Assembly (NCBI RefSeq): GCF_000349845.1
Contig: NC_020829.1
Location: forward strand, 806,001-870,000
Origin: Pseudomonas sp. ATCC 13867
GTDB lineage: Bacteria; Pseudomonadota; Gammaproteobacteria; Pseudomonadales; Pseudomonadaceae
Direction: 5' to 3'
Length of the DNA stretch: 64,000 nt
Position 1 is the stretch's first letter; the number at the start of each line of letters is the position of its first letter. Under the pieces are notes generated by a model, which was given only the letters and a program-made list of their open reading frames with translations, had not been told where the DNA came from and did not search any database. The position numbers and the translations under genes are program-made. This document shows, piece after piece, positions 36,835 to 45,307 of this stretch.

Positions 36835-37338
36835 TCACTCTCCCCAGACGTACAGAGTCAGCGTATCGGCGCTTTCGCCAGTACTGATCAGGCTTGTTTT
36901 CCCCTGGGAACAGGTCACCCCGATCTGTTCCTTACCGTTGGAGGACAAGAAGCGGTAGCTCAGATTGGCGAGGCCTTGCCCGGAATCGTCATGCAGCAGG
37001 CACTGGCAATCGAATCCCCCGAGGCTCAATGGCGAAGGGGGAGTGAAAGGCGCCGCCGCATGGCTCGTCCCGATCACCACCGTCCCCGATCCACTCACCA
37101 CCACGTTCCCATGGCTGCCGACGGTCCCGACCGTGGCCGCCGGCATGCCATTGATCAGCACATTGGGGATCACGTTGCTCGCCATGGCGCCGCCACAGGC
37201 GGATGGGTCGCCCTGGCGCGCGGCGGGCAGGCCCTCGAACAGCACGTCGGGCGAGCCGGCGGCGATCGGGTTGGTGCCGTGCCCCGGCAGCGGGCAAGCC
37301 GTCGGATCACTGAGGCGGGCGGCGGGTTTTCCGGACAT
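36835..37338 (-). CDS. PAAR-domain spike-tip protein with C-terminal extension
   Basis: 167 residues. The PAAR domain (1-95) is clear from PAARLSDPTACPLPGHGTNP, GLPAARQGDPSACGGAMASN and GTVGSHGNVVVSGSGTVVIG, with the zinc-type His and Cys residues. The extension (about 105-167; LLHDDSGQGLANLSYRFLSS, GKTSLISTGESADTLTLYVW) looks like a transthyretin-like beta sandwich used to dock cargo. It caps VgrG. It is placed inside the core operon, ten bases after tssE, which is unusual. Confidence 0.9.
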   Translation of the reverse strand: MSGKPAARLSDPTACPLPGHGTNPIAAGSPDVLFEGLPAARQGDPSACGGAMASNVIPNVLINGMPAATVGTVGSHGNVVVSGSGTVVIGTSHAAAPFTPPSPLSLGGFDCQCLLHDDSGQGLANLSYRFLSSNGKEQIGVTCSQGKTSLISTGESADTLTLYVWGE

Positions 37339-37348
37339 GGGGTGCTCC

Positions 37349-37756
37349 TTACTGGACCTTGACCTGTCCGCTGCCGTCTAGGCTGGCGGAGAAGCTGACC
37401 TGGCGGCGGAGACCGTCGACCTCCAGCAGGCCTTCGATGGCGAAGGCCAGGTTCAGCGGGTCGTGGTCGCGTGGCAGGGATATGACGCGAACCGCGGATA
37501 GGCGGGGCTCGTACGCTTCGATGAAGCGCTCGATGGCCGTGCGCGCCTGGTTCAGCGAATCGTGCAGGCTCAGGCGCATGTCGTTCAGGTCGGGCAGCCC
37601 GTAGTCGGGCAGCGTCTGCACGCTGCCCGCACGGGTGCTGAGCATTTTGGCCAGATGGGCAGCCACCGAGGCCATGGCGGCCACCTCCGGGCTCCAGCCG
37701 GAACGCTCGGCGGCTTCGCCGCCCAGGCGCTCGAACAGACTGCCGTATCCTTTCAT
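37349..37756 (-). CDS. tssE: T6SS baseplate protein TssE (gp25-like)
   Basis: 135 residues. It has the gp25/GPW fold with MKGYGSLFERLGG at the start, the ordered DYGLPDLNDMRLS motif and a C-terminal IEGLLEVDG. It initiates the sheath at the baseplate. It starts 14 bases after tssC and is followed by the PAAR cassette rather than by tssF. Confidence 0.93.
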   Translation of the reverse strand: MKGYGSLFERLGGEAAERSGWSPEVAAMASVAAHLAKMLSTRAGSVQTLPDYGLPDLNDMRLSLHDSLNQARTAIERFIEAYEPRLSAVRVISLPRDHDPLNLAFAIEGLLEVDGLRRQVSFSASLDGSGQVKVQ

Positions 37757-37770
37757 CGCTCAGTTCCTGC

Positions 37771-39246
37771 TCATTCCTTGTCGAGCTTGCCGACCAGCGA
37801 CAGCGTGAAGTCCGCACCCATGTACTTGAAGTGCGGGCGCACGCTCAGGCTGACGCGGTACCAGCCCGGTTCGCCCTCGACGTCACTGACGATCACCTGG
37901 GCGGCGCGCAGCGGACGGCGGCTGCGGACTTCGGCGCTGGGGTTCTCCTGGTCGGCCACGTACTGGCGGATCCACTTGTTCAGCTCAAGCTCCAGGTCGG
38001 TACGCTCTTTCCACGCGCCGATCTGCTCGCGCTGCAGCACCTTCAGGTAGTGGGCCAGGCGGTTGACGATGAACAGGTAAGGCAGCTGGGTGCCGAGCTT
38101 GTAGTTCAGCTCCGCGGTCTTGCCTTCCTCGCTGATGCCGAAGAATTTCGGCTTCTGCACCGAGTTGGCGGAGAAGAACGCGGCGTTGTCGCTGCCCTTG
38201 CGCATGGTCAGGGAGATGAAGCCTTCCTCGGCCAGCTCGTACTCGCGGCGGTCGGAGACCAGCACCTCGGTGGGGATCTTGGTCTCGATCTCACCCATGC
38301 TTTCGAAGTGGTGCAACGGCAGGTCTTCCACCGCGCCACCGCTCTGCGGGCCGATGATGTTCGGACACCAGCGGAACTTGGCGAAGGAGTCGGTCAGCTT
38401 GCTGGCGAAGGTGAACGCCGTGTTGCCCCACAGGTAATGCTCGTGGTCGTTGGCGACGTTCTCCTTGTAGACGAAGGTCTTCACCGGGTTGTCTTCCGGA
38501 TCGTACGGGTTGCGCAGCAGGAAGCGCGGCACGGTCAGGCCGACGTAGCGGGAGTCCTCCTGTTCGCGGAAGCTCTGCCACTTGGCGAATTGCGGGCCTT
38601 CGAAATGGTCCTTCAGGTCCTTCAGGTCCGGCAGGCCGGTGAAGCTGTCCAGGCCGAAGAACTTCGGACCGGCGGCGGAGATGAACGGCGCGTGGGACAT
38701 GCTCGAGACGCTGGCCACGTACTGCATGGTCTTGACGTCAGGAGCGCTCGGCGAGAAGTAGTAGTTGGCGACGATGGCGCCGACCGGCTGGCCACCGAAC
38801 TGGCCGTACTCGGCGGTGTAGATGTGCTTGTAGAGGCCGGACTGGACCACTTCCGGGGAGTCCTCGAAGTCGTCCAGCAGGTCCTGCTTGGAGACGTTGA
38901 GGATCTCGACCTTGATGTTCTCGCGGAAGTTGGTGCGGTCGATCAGCAGCTTGAGGCCGCGCCAGGAGGATTCCAGGGCCTGGAACTCGGCGTGGTGGAG
39001 GATCTCGTCCATCTGCTGGCTGAGCTTGGCGTCGATCTCGGCGATCATGCGGTCGACCAGCGCCTTCTTGACCTGCTCGCCCTGGTTCTGCGGCTTGAGC
39101 AGTTCTTCGATGAAGGCCGATACGCCGCGCTTGGCGATGCCATAGGCTTCGTCGTCGGGGGTCAGGCTGGTCTCGGCGATGATGCGGTCGAGAATGCCGT
39201 ACTCGACGCCGGCCCCGGTGGTTTCCTGTACTGCGCTAGTGCTCAT
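37771..39246 (-). CDS. tssC: T6SS contractile sheath large subunit TssC
   Basis: 491 residues. Sheath signatures include LESSWRGLKLLIDRTNFREN, KQDLLDDFEDSPEVVQSGLY, FGGQPVGAIVANYYFSPSA and EDNPVKTFVYKENVANDHEH, with the C-terminal VSLSVRPHFKYMGADFTLSL. It polymerises with TssB around the Hcp tube and contracts to fire the system. It lies 27 bases after tssB. Confidence 0.97.
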   Translation of the reverse strand: MSTSAVQETTGAGVEYGILDRIIAETSLTPDDEAYGIAKRGVSAFIEELLKPQNQGEQVKKALVDRMIAEIDAKLSQQMDEILHHAEFQALESSWRGLKLLIDRTNFRENIKVEILNVSKQDLLDDFEDSPEVVQSGLYKHIYTAEYGQFGGQPVGAIVANYYFSPSAPDVKTMQYVASVSSMSHAPFISAAGPKFFGLDSFTGLPDLKDLKDHFEGPQFAKWQSFREQEDSRYVGLTVPRFLLRNPYDPEDNPVKTFVYKENVANDHEHYLWGNTAFTFASKLTDSFAKFRWCPNIIGPQSGGAVEDLPLHHFESMGEIETKIPTEVLVSDRREYELAEEGFISLTMRKGSDNAAFFSANSVQKPKFFGISEEGKTAELNYKLGTQLPYLFIVNRLAHYLKVLQREQIGAWKERTDLELELNKWIRQYVADQENPSAEVRSRRPLRAAQVIVSDVEGEPGWYRVSLSVRPHFKYMGADFTLSLVGKLDKE

Positions 39247-39273
39247 GTGTTGGCTTCCTTTTCAGTTGCTGGC

Positions 39274-39774
39274 TCAGGCGTCCTGCTTATCGGTGAGGCC
39301 CAGCTCACCCAGTACGCGGTCGCGCGAATCGTCGTCGGCGAGCACGCTTTCGATGGCCTTGCGGAAGGCCGGCGCATTGCCCAGCGGGCCCTTGAGGGCG
39401 ACCAGGGCGTCGCGTAGCTCCATCAGTTTCTTCAGCTCCGGTACCTGTTCCACCAGGCTCGCCGGGTTGAAGTCCTTCATCGAGTTGACCTTCAGCGAGA
39501 CGCCCAGCTCTTCGCCGGCGGCTTCGTCCTGCAGACGGTTGGGGACGTTGAGGGTCAGGCTCAGTTCCTGCTTGGCCAGCACTTCGTCGAAGTTGTTCTT
39601 GTCGATGCCGATCGGCTTGCGATCCTCGACCTTGCGGTCGTCGGCGCGCTGAGTGAAGTCGCCGAGAACCAGCAGCTTCAGGGGGAGCTCGAGCTCTTCC
39701 TGAGCGTTGCCGGTGGCGGGCTTGAAAGTGATGTTGACGCGTTCCTTGGGGGCGACCGAGCCTTCTTTGGCCAT
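39274..39774 (-). CDS. tssB: T6SS contractile sheath small subunit TssB
   Basis: 166 residues. It shows ERVNITFKPATGNAQEELEL, LKLLVLGDFTQRADDRKVED and a PIGIDKNNFDEVLAKQ helix, as in all TssB proteins. It forms the sheath heterodimer with TssC and is the region contacted by ClpV-mediated disassembly. It begins 34 bases after tssA. Confidence 0.97.
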   Translation of the reverse strand: MAKEGSVAPKERVNITFKPATGNAQEELELPLKLLVLGDFTQRADDRKVEDRKPIGIDKNNFDEVLAKQELSLTLNVPNRLQDEAAGEELGVSLKVNSMKDFNPASLVEQVPELKKLMELRDALVALKGPLGNAPAFRKAIESVLADDDSRDRVLGELGLTDKQDA

Positions 39775-39808
39775 GGACTTTTCTCCTTTGCGTTAGCGGC
39801 CCTAGGGC

Positions 39809-41365
39809 CTAGTCGAGCACCACTTCGAGATCGAGGTGGCACAGCCTGCGATAGACCTCGTCCTTGCGTTCGCGAACGCTGTGGTTCTGCGGCAGCAACT
39901 CGCAGCAGGTGTGCAGCAAGTGCAGCACCTCGAGGGCGAGATCGGGTTCCCATTGGTGCAGGGCGGATTCCTGCAGTTGTTCGTCGAGGGCCTCCAGCTG
40001 GGTCTTGGCCAGCTCGTACTTCTTCGCCTGCTGGCACAGGCGCGCCATGCTCAAGTGCCAGAAGAAACGTTCACGGCCGCCCTGGGCGCCCTGCAGGCCT
40101 TGTTTGAGGCGTTGCACGGCGCTTTTGAGCCCTTCCCTGCGCAGTAGCGGCACAGCCTCTTCCAGGGCCAGTTCCCAGGCGGACGACTCCGTGGTGGTGG
40201 CGACTTCGCGTGGCGCGGAGGGGGTCTGCAGGTGCGGCATCACATGGGAACTGATCCAGGCGCGAGTGGCCGGCTCGGCGAAGGGGTTGCCGTCGAAGAA
40301 CTTCAGCTCGACGACACCGGGCAATCGCTGCAGAAACAGCGCGAACTGGATCTCCACCTCGCGCATCGCCGCCTCGGCATCGAGCGCCTGCAGGCATTCC
40401 CAGGCCAGGCGCTGGCCGTCGAACCAGAAGGGCGCGCGCGCCAGGCTGGTTTCCAGATCGACCAGCAGGTCGGCGTAGTGGCCCTGCTCGAAGCGTTCGC
40501 TGTAGGAACGCAGCTTGTCGGGGGGCAGGCTGCGCAACGCGGTGGTCTGCTCGGCGTTGCGCTCGGGAAGGCTGTCAATCGGCAGCCAGAGCAATGTTCG
40601 GTTCAGGCGTAGGGCGCGCAGGTCGGTGGCCTTCTGGCGCAGCCACCAACTGCACAGGGGGCGGGCGTTGTCCTGCTGGATACGCAGCGCCTTGTGTGCG
40701 TCCTTCTCGTTCTCGATGGCGCTCACTGGGGCAAGGAGGTTGGTGGCCGCTTGCTTGACCTGGGCGACCACTGCTCCCACCGAGCCCGGTTCGGGCTGGC
40801 CCTGGGAAGCGCGCTGGATCATCTCGTCCACTCGCCGGCATAGTGGCAGCATCAGCGGCGCTTCGCTGTTCAGGCGTGCCGTCAGGCATTCGTCCAGGCT
40901 CCGCAGCTGTTCCGCCAACTGACGGAACAGCTGCAATTGTTCCTTGATCGCCAGACTCTCGTTGAACAGTGGCTCCAGTCGTGGAATCAGCCAGCCGATA
41001 GCGGCGGCGCGGGTCCTGTCCTTGCGTGGGTGCACCTCGTCCCAGTGCTTCTCGCATAGCTGCAGAAGCGTGGCCAGGCCAGCCTGCAGGCCAGCGAAGG
41101 ATTCGCGTTGCTGCAGGGCCCAGGTCATCCAGGCGGCGATGCGCAGATCCTTGGACTGGGTACGGAGAATGCCCTCGCTGACATCGATGACCTTCTGCCA
41201 GTCCACCAGACCGTTGCCATGCAGAGACGAGGTCTTCGCGAGCTCCGTCTCCAGACTCTCGTATTCGGGCGAGTAGCGTACGTCCTCGCCCGCGAAATCT
41301 CCTGCCGATATTGGAGTAGCGGCCAGCTCGAGATAATGCGATACGAGTTTCTTGGAATGGCTCAT
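39809..41365 (-). CDS. tssA: T6SS assembly protein TssA
   Basis: 518 residues from the ATG at 41365 (MSHSKKLVSHYLELAATPIS). The N-terminal ImpA_N domain is recognised by GEDVRYSPEYESLETELAKT and DWQKVIDVSEGILRTQSKDL. The C-terminal half is of the long, VasJ/TssA2-like helical type ending in LALEVLHLLHTCCELLPQNH. It primes baseplate and tail polymerisation and is the first gene of the minus-strand core operon. The extra 64 residues of the longest frame are AT-rich promoter sequence. Confidence 0.93.
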   Translation of the reverse strand: MSHSKKLVSHYLELAATPISAGDFAGEDVRYSPEYESLETELAKTSSLHGNGLVDWQKVIDVSEGILRTQSKDLRIAAWMTWALQQRESFAGLQAGLATLLQLCEKHWDEVHPRKDRTRAAAIGWLIPRLEPLFNESLAIKEQLQLFRQLAEQLRSLDECLTARLNSEAPLMLPLCRRVDEMIQRASQGQPEPGSVGAVVAQVKQAATNLLAPVSAIENEKDAHKALRIQQDNARPLCSWWLRQKATDLRALRLNRTLLWLPIDSLPERNAEQTTALRSLPPDKLRSYSERFEQGHYADLLVDLETSLARAPFWFDGQRLAWECLQALDAEAAMREVEIQFALFLQRLPGVVELKFFDGNPFAEPATRAWISSHVMPHLQTPSAPREVATTTESSAWELALEEAVPLLRREGLKSAVQRLKQGLQGAQGGRERFFWHLSMARLCQQAKKYELAKTQLEALDEQLQESALHQWEPDLALEVLHLLHTCCELLPQNHSVRERKDEVYRRLCHLDLEVVLD

Positions 41366-41488
41366 CTCTGCGATCGTCCCTGATGCGGCAGAACTCTGGA
41401 TATAGGAAGTTTCCGATTTGCGATACGGAAAAGGAGCAGTTTCGGATGGTCCATCGTTCTCTGATGGAGAGATACTGCGGTGCGCATA

Positions 41489-41504
41489 GTGCAGTTTTTT
41501 GCAC
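41489..41504. promoter_or_regulatory. TGCAC dyad upstream of tssA
   Basis: GTGCA at 41489-41493 and TGCAC at 41500-41504 form a 5-bp perfect inverted repeat, 124 bases ahead of the tssA start. A related dyad, TGGCA-AAG-TGCCA, is at 41577-41589. Both lie in the 674-base divergent region (41366-42039), which is AT-rich and holds no convincing gene. Protein binding is inferred from symmetry only. Confidence 0.4.
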
Positions 41505-41754
41505 ATGATGGCGTGTAAGATATTTGCTATTTTATCTGTAGTCCTGCGGTGCTTCACATAATGACTGTGAGCGCTTTGGCAAAGTGCCAGTATTTGAGTG
41601 ATGGCTCTAGGACGGTGCTTGCAGCGATCTTCAGATGATTTTTGATGGTCTGAGCCAGCCCTGATTTCATGATTTGCCTTCTTGAGAATGTATGGATCAG
41701 GGCGGTTGTAATAATTCTTCTGCTCGTCTTCTGAAGAGAATCATGTGGGTTGTT

Positions 41755-41847
41755 CTGTGCAACTTTCTGCCAGCCGGTTGGGTGTCTTATCAGGTCGCCG
41801 ATCAGTGTTTTCGGGGCCTCTCGGGGGTATGGCAAAAAGTTGCACAG
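41755..41847. promoter_or_regulatory. Inverted pair of an 18-bp motif in the tss/hcp divergent region
   Basis: TGGCAAAAAGTTGCACAG at 41830-41847 on the plus strand and TGGCAGAAAGTTGCACAG on the minus strand at 41755-41772 differ at one of 18 bases and point away from each other, one toward hcp and one toward tssA. Each is an imperfect dyad. They resemble -24/-12 elements but with GG-N9-GC instead of the strict GG-N10-GC, so binding sites for Sfa2 or another regulator are more likely. Confidence 0.5.
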
Positions 41848-41953
41848 CTGTCGGCAAGTTATTGCTAGAAAGTTAAGATTTTAAGGCGGAAAACCTGAAG
41901 ATATTGTTTGTGATAACTCTGGATCGCTAGTGTTCAGGCGCTTTCGATCTTTC

Positions 41954-41969
41954 TGGCATGCAACTTGTT
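41954..41969 (+). promoter_or_regulatory. Sigma-54 type -24/-12 promoter for hcp
   Basis: TGGCATGCAACTTGTT keeps the GG-N10-G spacing and most of the TGGCACG-N4-TTGCW consensus. It ends 70 bases before the hcp start. The cluster encodes the sigma-54 activator Sfa2, which supports the assignment. Confidence 0.55.
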
Positions 41970-42039
41970 AGAGGCTTGGTTACCCACGGTGTCATGTGAC
42001 CCCTGGGCCCATCACTTCATCATGGCAAGGAGCGCTTTC

Positions 42040-42558
42040 ATGCCAACACCCGCGTATCTGTCCCTCGAAGGCACCAAGCAAGGCCTGATCACCGCCGGCA
42101 CCTTCACCGAGGACTCGGTCGGCAACATCTTCCAGGAAGGTCACGAAGACCAGGTTCTGGTTCAGGCCTTCAACCACCAGGTCATCATTCCGCGTGACCC
42201 GCAGTCCGGCCAGCCGACCGGTCAGCGCGTGCACAAGCCGCTGATGATCACCAAGGTTTTCGACAAGTCCTCGCCGCTGATCTTCAACGCCCTGACCTCC
42301 GGCGAGCGTCTGAACAAGTGCCGCCTGGAGTGGTACCGCACCTCCTCCACCGGTACCCAGGAGCACTACTTCACCATCGAGCTGGAAGATGCGGTGATCG
42401 TCGACGTGCAGTCGCGCATGCCGAACTGCCAGGACCCGAACATGGCGCACTTCACTCACCTGGAAGACGTCTACTTCACCTACCGCAAGATCGTCTGGAC
42501 CCACGAAGTCTCCGGCACCTCCGGCTCCGACGACTGGCGCACCCCGATCTCTGCCTGA
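42040..42558 (+). CDS. hcp: T6SS tube protein Hcp (H2 type)
   Basis: 172 residues from the ATG at 42040 with AAGGAG ten bases upstream. It reads MPTPAYLSLEGTKQGLITAG, then DSVGNIFQEGHEDQVLVQAF and IPRDPQSGQPTGQRVHKPLM, the hallmark of the H2-type Hcp of Pseudomonas. Hexamers stack into the inner tube and also carry small cargo. It is divergent from tssA and followed by a terminator-like hairpin and vgrG, so it can be expressed above the downstream genes. Confidence 0.97.
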   Translation: MPTPAYLSLEGTKQGLITAGTFTEDSVGNIFQEGHEDQVLVQAFNHQVIIPRDPQSGQPTGQRVHKPLMITKVFDKSSPLIFNALTSGERLNKCRLEWYRTSSTGTQEHYFTIELEDAVIVDVQSRMPNCQDPNMAHFTHLEDVYFTYRKIVWTHEVSGTSGSDDWRTPISA

Positions 42559-42584
42559 TCCGCAGCGATCGACGTCCCACGCAT

Positions 42585-42604
42585 CGGCCAGGCTTTCCTG
42601 GCCG
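42585..42604 (+). terminator. Terminator-like hairpin after hcp
   Basis: CGGCCAGG (42585-42592) pairs with CCTGGCCG (42597-42604) over a four-base loop, 27 bases past the hcp stop and before vgrG. Only a short T-rich stretch follows, so partial termination that favours hcp mRNA is the likely role. Confidence 0.5.
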
Positions 42605-42689
42605 GTGCTCTTTACCGGCCCGCGTTACCGGCATGCCCCCGCCAGGATGGCAGCTCGGATGACCGGCCACCTGCGCAGAGGAACAGCGG

Positions 42690-44744
42690 ATGTTCGCCCC
42701 GGCCAACCAGACTCATTTCAGCCTGAGCATCGAAGACGCCAGCAGCGATCTGCAGGTGCTCGAGTTCACCGGGCGAGAGGCCCTGAACCAGCCCTTTCAC
42801 TTCGAACTCGAACTGGTCAGCGACAACCCTGCGCTGGAGCTGGAAAGCCTGCTGCACAAGGCCGCCTACCTGGCCATCGGGCAGGATGGAGCCGGCATTC
42901 ATGGCCAGGTCTACCGGGTGTCCCAGGGCGAGTCCGGCAAGCGCCTGACCCGCTACCAGGTCAGCCTGGTGCCGCGCCTGGCCTACCTGGCCCATCGCTT
43001 CAACCAGCGGATATTCCAGCAACTGAGCGTGCCGCAGATCATCGGCAAGGTACTGGAAGAGCATGGCATCCTCGCCGACGCCTATCGCTTCCAGCTCGGC
43101 CCGACCGTCTATCCCAAGCGTGACTATTGCACGCAGTACGACGAGTCCGACCTGCACTTCATTCAGCGCCTGTGCGAAGAGGAGGGCATTCACTACCACT
43201 TCGAGCACAGCGCCCAGCAGCACTTGCTGGTCTTCGGCGACGACCAGACCTGCTTCCCGAAACTGGCCCCACTGGCCTACCAGCAGGATTCCGGCCTGGT
43301 GGCCGACGTACCGGTGGTCCGCCGCTTCGGCCAGCGCCTGGAAACCCGCACCAGCCGCACGACCCGCCGCGACTACCATTTCGAGAAGCCTCGGCTCGAC
43401 CTCGAAAGCGCCGCCCGCAGCGACGTCAAGCCGGACCTCGAAGACTACGACTACCCCGGCCGCTTCACCGACCGCGAGCGCGGCAAGCACCTCAGCCAGC
43501 GCGCGCTGGAGCGCCACCGCAGCGACTTCGTCCTCTGCGAAGGGCGCAGTGACCAGCCCAGCCTGCGCAGCGGGCATTTCCTCTCGTTGACCGGGCACCC
43601 GCGCGCCGACTGGAACGACCTCTGGCTGCTCACCGAAATCCACCACGAAGGCAAGCAGCCCCAGGTGCTGGAAGAATCCATCAGCAGTGACACCACCGAG
43701 CTCAAGGACGACTTCCATCAGGGCTATCGCAACCGTTTCGCCGCCACGCCTTGGAACGTGCCCTATCGCCCGCCGCTGGAGCATCCGAAGCCGCGCATCC
43801 TCGGCAGCCAGAGCGCCGTAGTGACCGGTCCCGCCGGGGAGGAAATTCATTGCGACCCGTACGGCCGGGTCAAGGTGCAGTTCTTCTGGGACCGCGAGGG
43901 GCAGGCCGACGACAAGACCAGTTGCTGGCTGCGTGTCGCCTCCAGTTGGGCCGGCAAGCAGTTCGGCGCCATCGCCATTCCGCGCGTGGGTATGGAGGTG
44001 CTGGTCAGTTTCCTCGAGGGTGATCCGGACCAGCCGCTGGTATCCGGCTGCCTCTACCATGCCGAGAATCAGGTGCCGTACGAGCTGCCGGCGAACAAGA
44101 CCCGCAGCCTGTTCAAGACCAACAGCTACCCTGGCGGCGATGGTTTCAACGAACTGCGTATCGAGGACCGCAAGGGCCAGGAGCAGATATTCGTCCACGC
44201 CCAGCGCGACTGGGACGAGAACATCGAGCACGACCAGCGCATCCGCATCGGCCATGAACGCCACGACACGGTCGAGGCGAACACCTACAGCGAGTTCAGG
44301 GCCGAAGAGCACCACACCACCCACGGCGACCGCAAGGTCGAACTGCGCAGCGACGATCATCTCACCGTCGGTAACAACCAGCACCTCAAGATCGGCACCG
44401 GCCAGTTCGTCGAGGCCGGCCAGGAGATTCATCTGTCCGGCGGCCTGAAAGTGGTGATGGAAGCGGGCAGCGAACTGACGCTCAAGGCCGGCGGCAGCTT
44501 CGTCAAGCTGGATGCCGGCGGCATCACGCTCAGCGGCGCCACGGTGAAGGTGAACAGTGGCGGCAGTCCCGGAAGCGGGGCGCCGGCGGTGCCGTTGTTG
44601 CCGGGGCCATTGCAGCAGGCGGATGCGGACAAGCCCGGACTTCCCCTTGAGGCGTTGGTGAAGCAGATGCTGGTATTCAGACAAAGTCGGTCTGGCATTT
44701 GTGAGGTGTGTGAAGCCGCCAAGGCGCAGGGAGCACAAGGATGA
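42690..44744 (+). CDS. vgrG: T6SS spike protein VgrG (second copy)
   Basis: 684 residues. It starts MFAPANQTHFSLSIEDASSD and has EIHCDPYGRVKVQFFWDREG, PRVGMEVLVSFLEGDPDQPL and the beta-helix (LKAGGSFVKLDAGGITLSG). The gp27/gp5 core is nearly the same as in the copy at 15031, while the N-terminal hundred residues and the C-terminal tail (FRQSRSGICEVCEAAKAQGA, with a CxxC pair) differ. The specific tail probably recognises the DUF4123 adaptor and cargo encoded directly downstream, whose gene overlaps the stop by four bases. Confidence 0.95.
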   Translation: MFAPANQTHFSLSIEDASSDLQVLEFTGREALNQPFHFELELVSDNPALELESLLHKAAYLAIGQDGAGIHGQVYRVSQGESGKRLTRYQVSLVPRLAYLAHRFNQRIFQQLSVPQIIGKVLEEHGILADAYRFQLGPTVYPKRDYCTQYDESDLHFIQRLCEEEGIHYHFEHSAQQHLLVFGDDQTCFPKLAPLAYQQDSGLVADVPVVRRFGQRLETRTSRTTRRDYHFEKPRLDLESAARSDVKPDLEDYDYPGRFTDRERGKHLSQRALERHRSDFVLCEGRSDQPSLRSGHFLSLTGHPRADWNDLWLLTEIHHEGKQPQVLEESISSDTTELKDDFHQGYRNRFAATPWNVPYRPPLEHPKPRILGSQSAVVTGPAGEEIHCDPYGRVKVQFFWDREGQADDKTSCWLRVASSWAGKQFGAIAIPRVGMEVLVSFLEGDPDQPLVSGCLYHAENQVPYELPANKTRSLFKTNSYPGGDGFNELRIEDRKGQEQIFVHAQRDWDENIEHDQRIRIGHERHDTVEANTYSEFRAEEHHTTHGDRKVELRSDDHLTVGNNQHLKIGTGQFVEAGQEIHLSGGLKVVMEAGSELTLKAGGSFVKLDAGGITLSGATVKVNSGGSPGSGAPAVPLLPGPLQQADADKPGLPLEALVKQMLVFRQSRSGICEVCEAAKAQGAQG

Positions 44745-45307
44745 GCGACAAGCATTTTTCGGGAGCCCTGTTGTTGGACGGAGCGGCTTTCGACGACGTA
44801 ACGCGGTGGACCTATGACCATTATTCCGACGTTACTCCGCTACTCCTGTTTCGCGGGACCGATTACGCGCCAATCGCCGAGGCGGGACCTGTCCTTATCG
44901 GCACCTCACCGGGCAGTCCAATCCATCGCCACTGGCAGTCAGGTAGCAACGGGCTTTCGGATGCGGTTTGGCTGGAAAGCACGACGCCGACGCAGGTGCT
45001 CTTCGCATCGCTGCAAAGACGCTCGCGCGTGTTGGCTCCGGATGGACGCGAATTCTGGCTTCGGCTGGGGATTGCTGGTCCATTGCGCAACGCATGGAAA
45101 GCAGGGCTGCAATGGCCGGATGGCTTCTGGTACGGGGTTAGCCGGGTCTGGCTGCATCACGAGGGGATCACGCATTGTGCCTGGGACAATCCAATACCTC
45201 GATTCGACTGTACACGGCCAACCACTAACCCGTTGGAGGCGCAATTAGTTCTCGACTGGCCCCTGCTCCAGGCTCTTTCAGTGACTGATCCACAGGAGGT
45301 GGACTAA
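44741..45307 (+). CDS. DUF4123-type effector adaptor/chaperone
   Basis: 188 residues. It follows the DUF4123 pattern: a short helical start, YDHYSDVTPLLLFRGTDYAP, AEAGPVLIGTSPGSPIHRHW, a middle ADGREFWLRLGIAGPLRN-like block and an acidic end. DUF4123 proteins load a particular effector onto its cognate VgrG. Its ATG overlaps the vgrG stop and its TAA shares a base with the effector ATG, so vgrG, adaptor and effector are translated as a unit. Confidence 0.82.
   Translation: MSDKHFSGALLLDGAAFDDVTRWTYDHYSDVTPLLLFRGTDYAPIAEAGPVLIGTSPGSPIHRHWQSGSNGLSDAVWLESTTPTQVLFASLQRRSRVLAPDGREFWLRLGIAGPLRNAWKAGLQWPDGFWYGVSRVWLHHEGITHCAWDNPIPRFDCTRPTTNPLEAQLVLDWPLLQALSVTDPQEVD

Noticed and set aside
41554..41835. 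93-residue minus-strand ORF in the tss/hcp divergent region
   Set aside because: It has no family resemblance or ribosome-binding site, lies on promoter elements and ends in AT-rich control sequence.
41830..41847. TGGCA-N5-TTGCA read as a second sigma-54 promoter
   Set aside because: The GG to GC distance is nine bases instead of the strict ten, so it is listed as a dyad motif instead.
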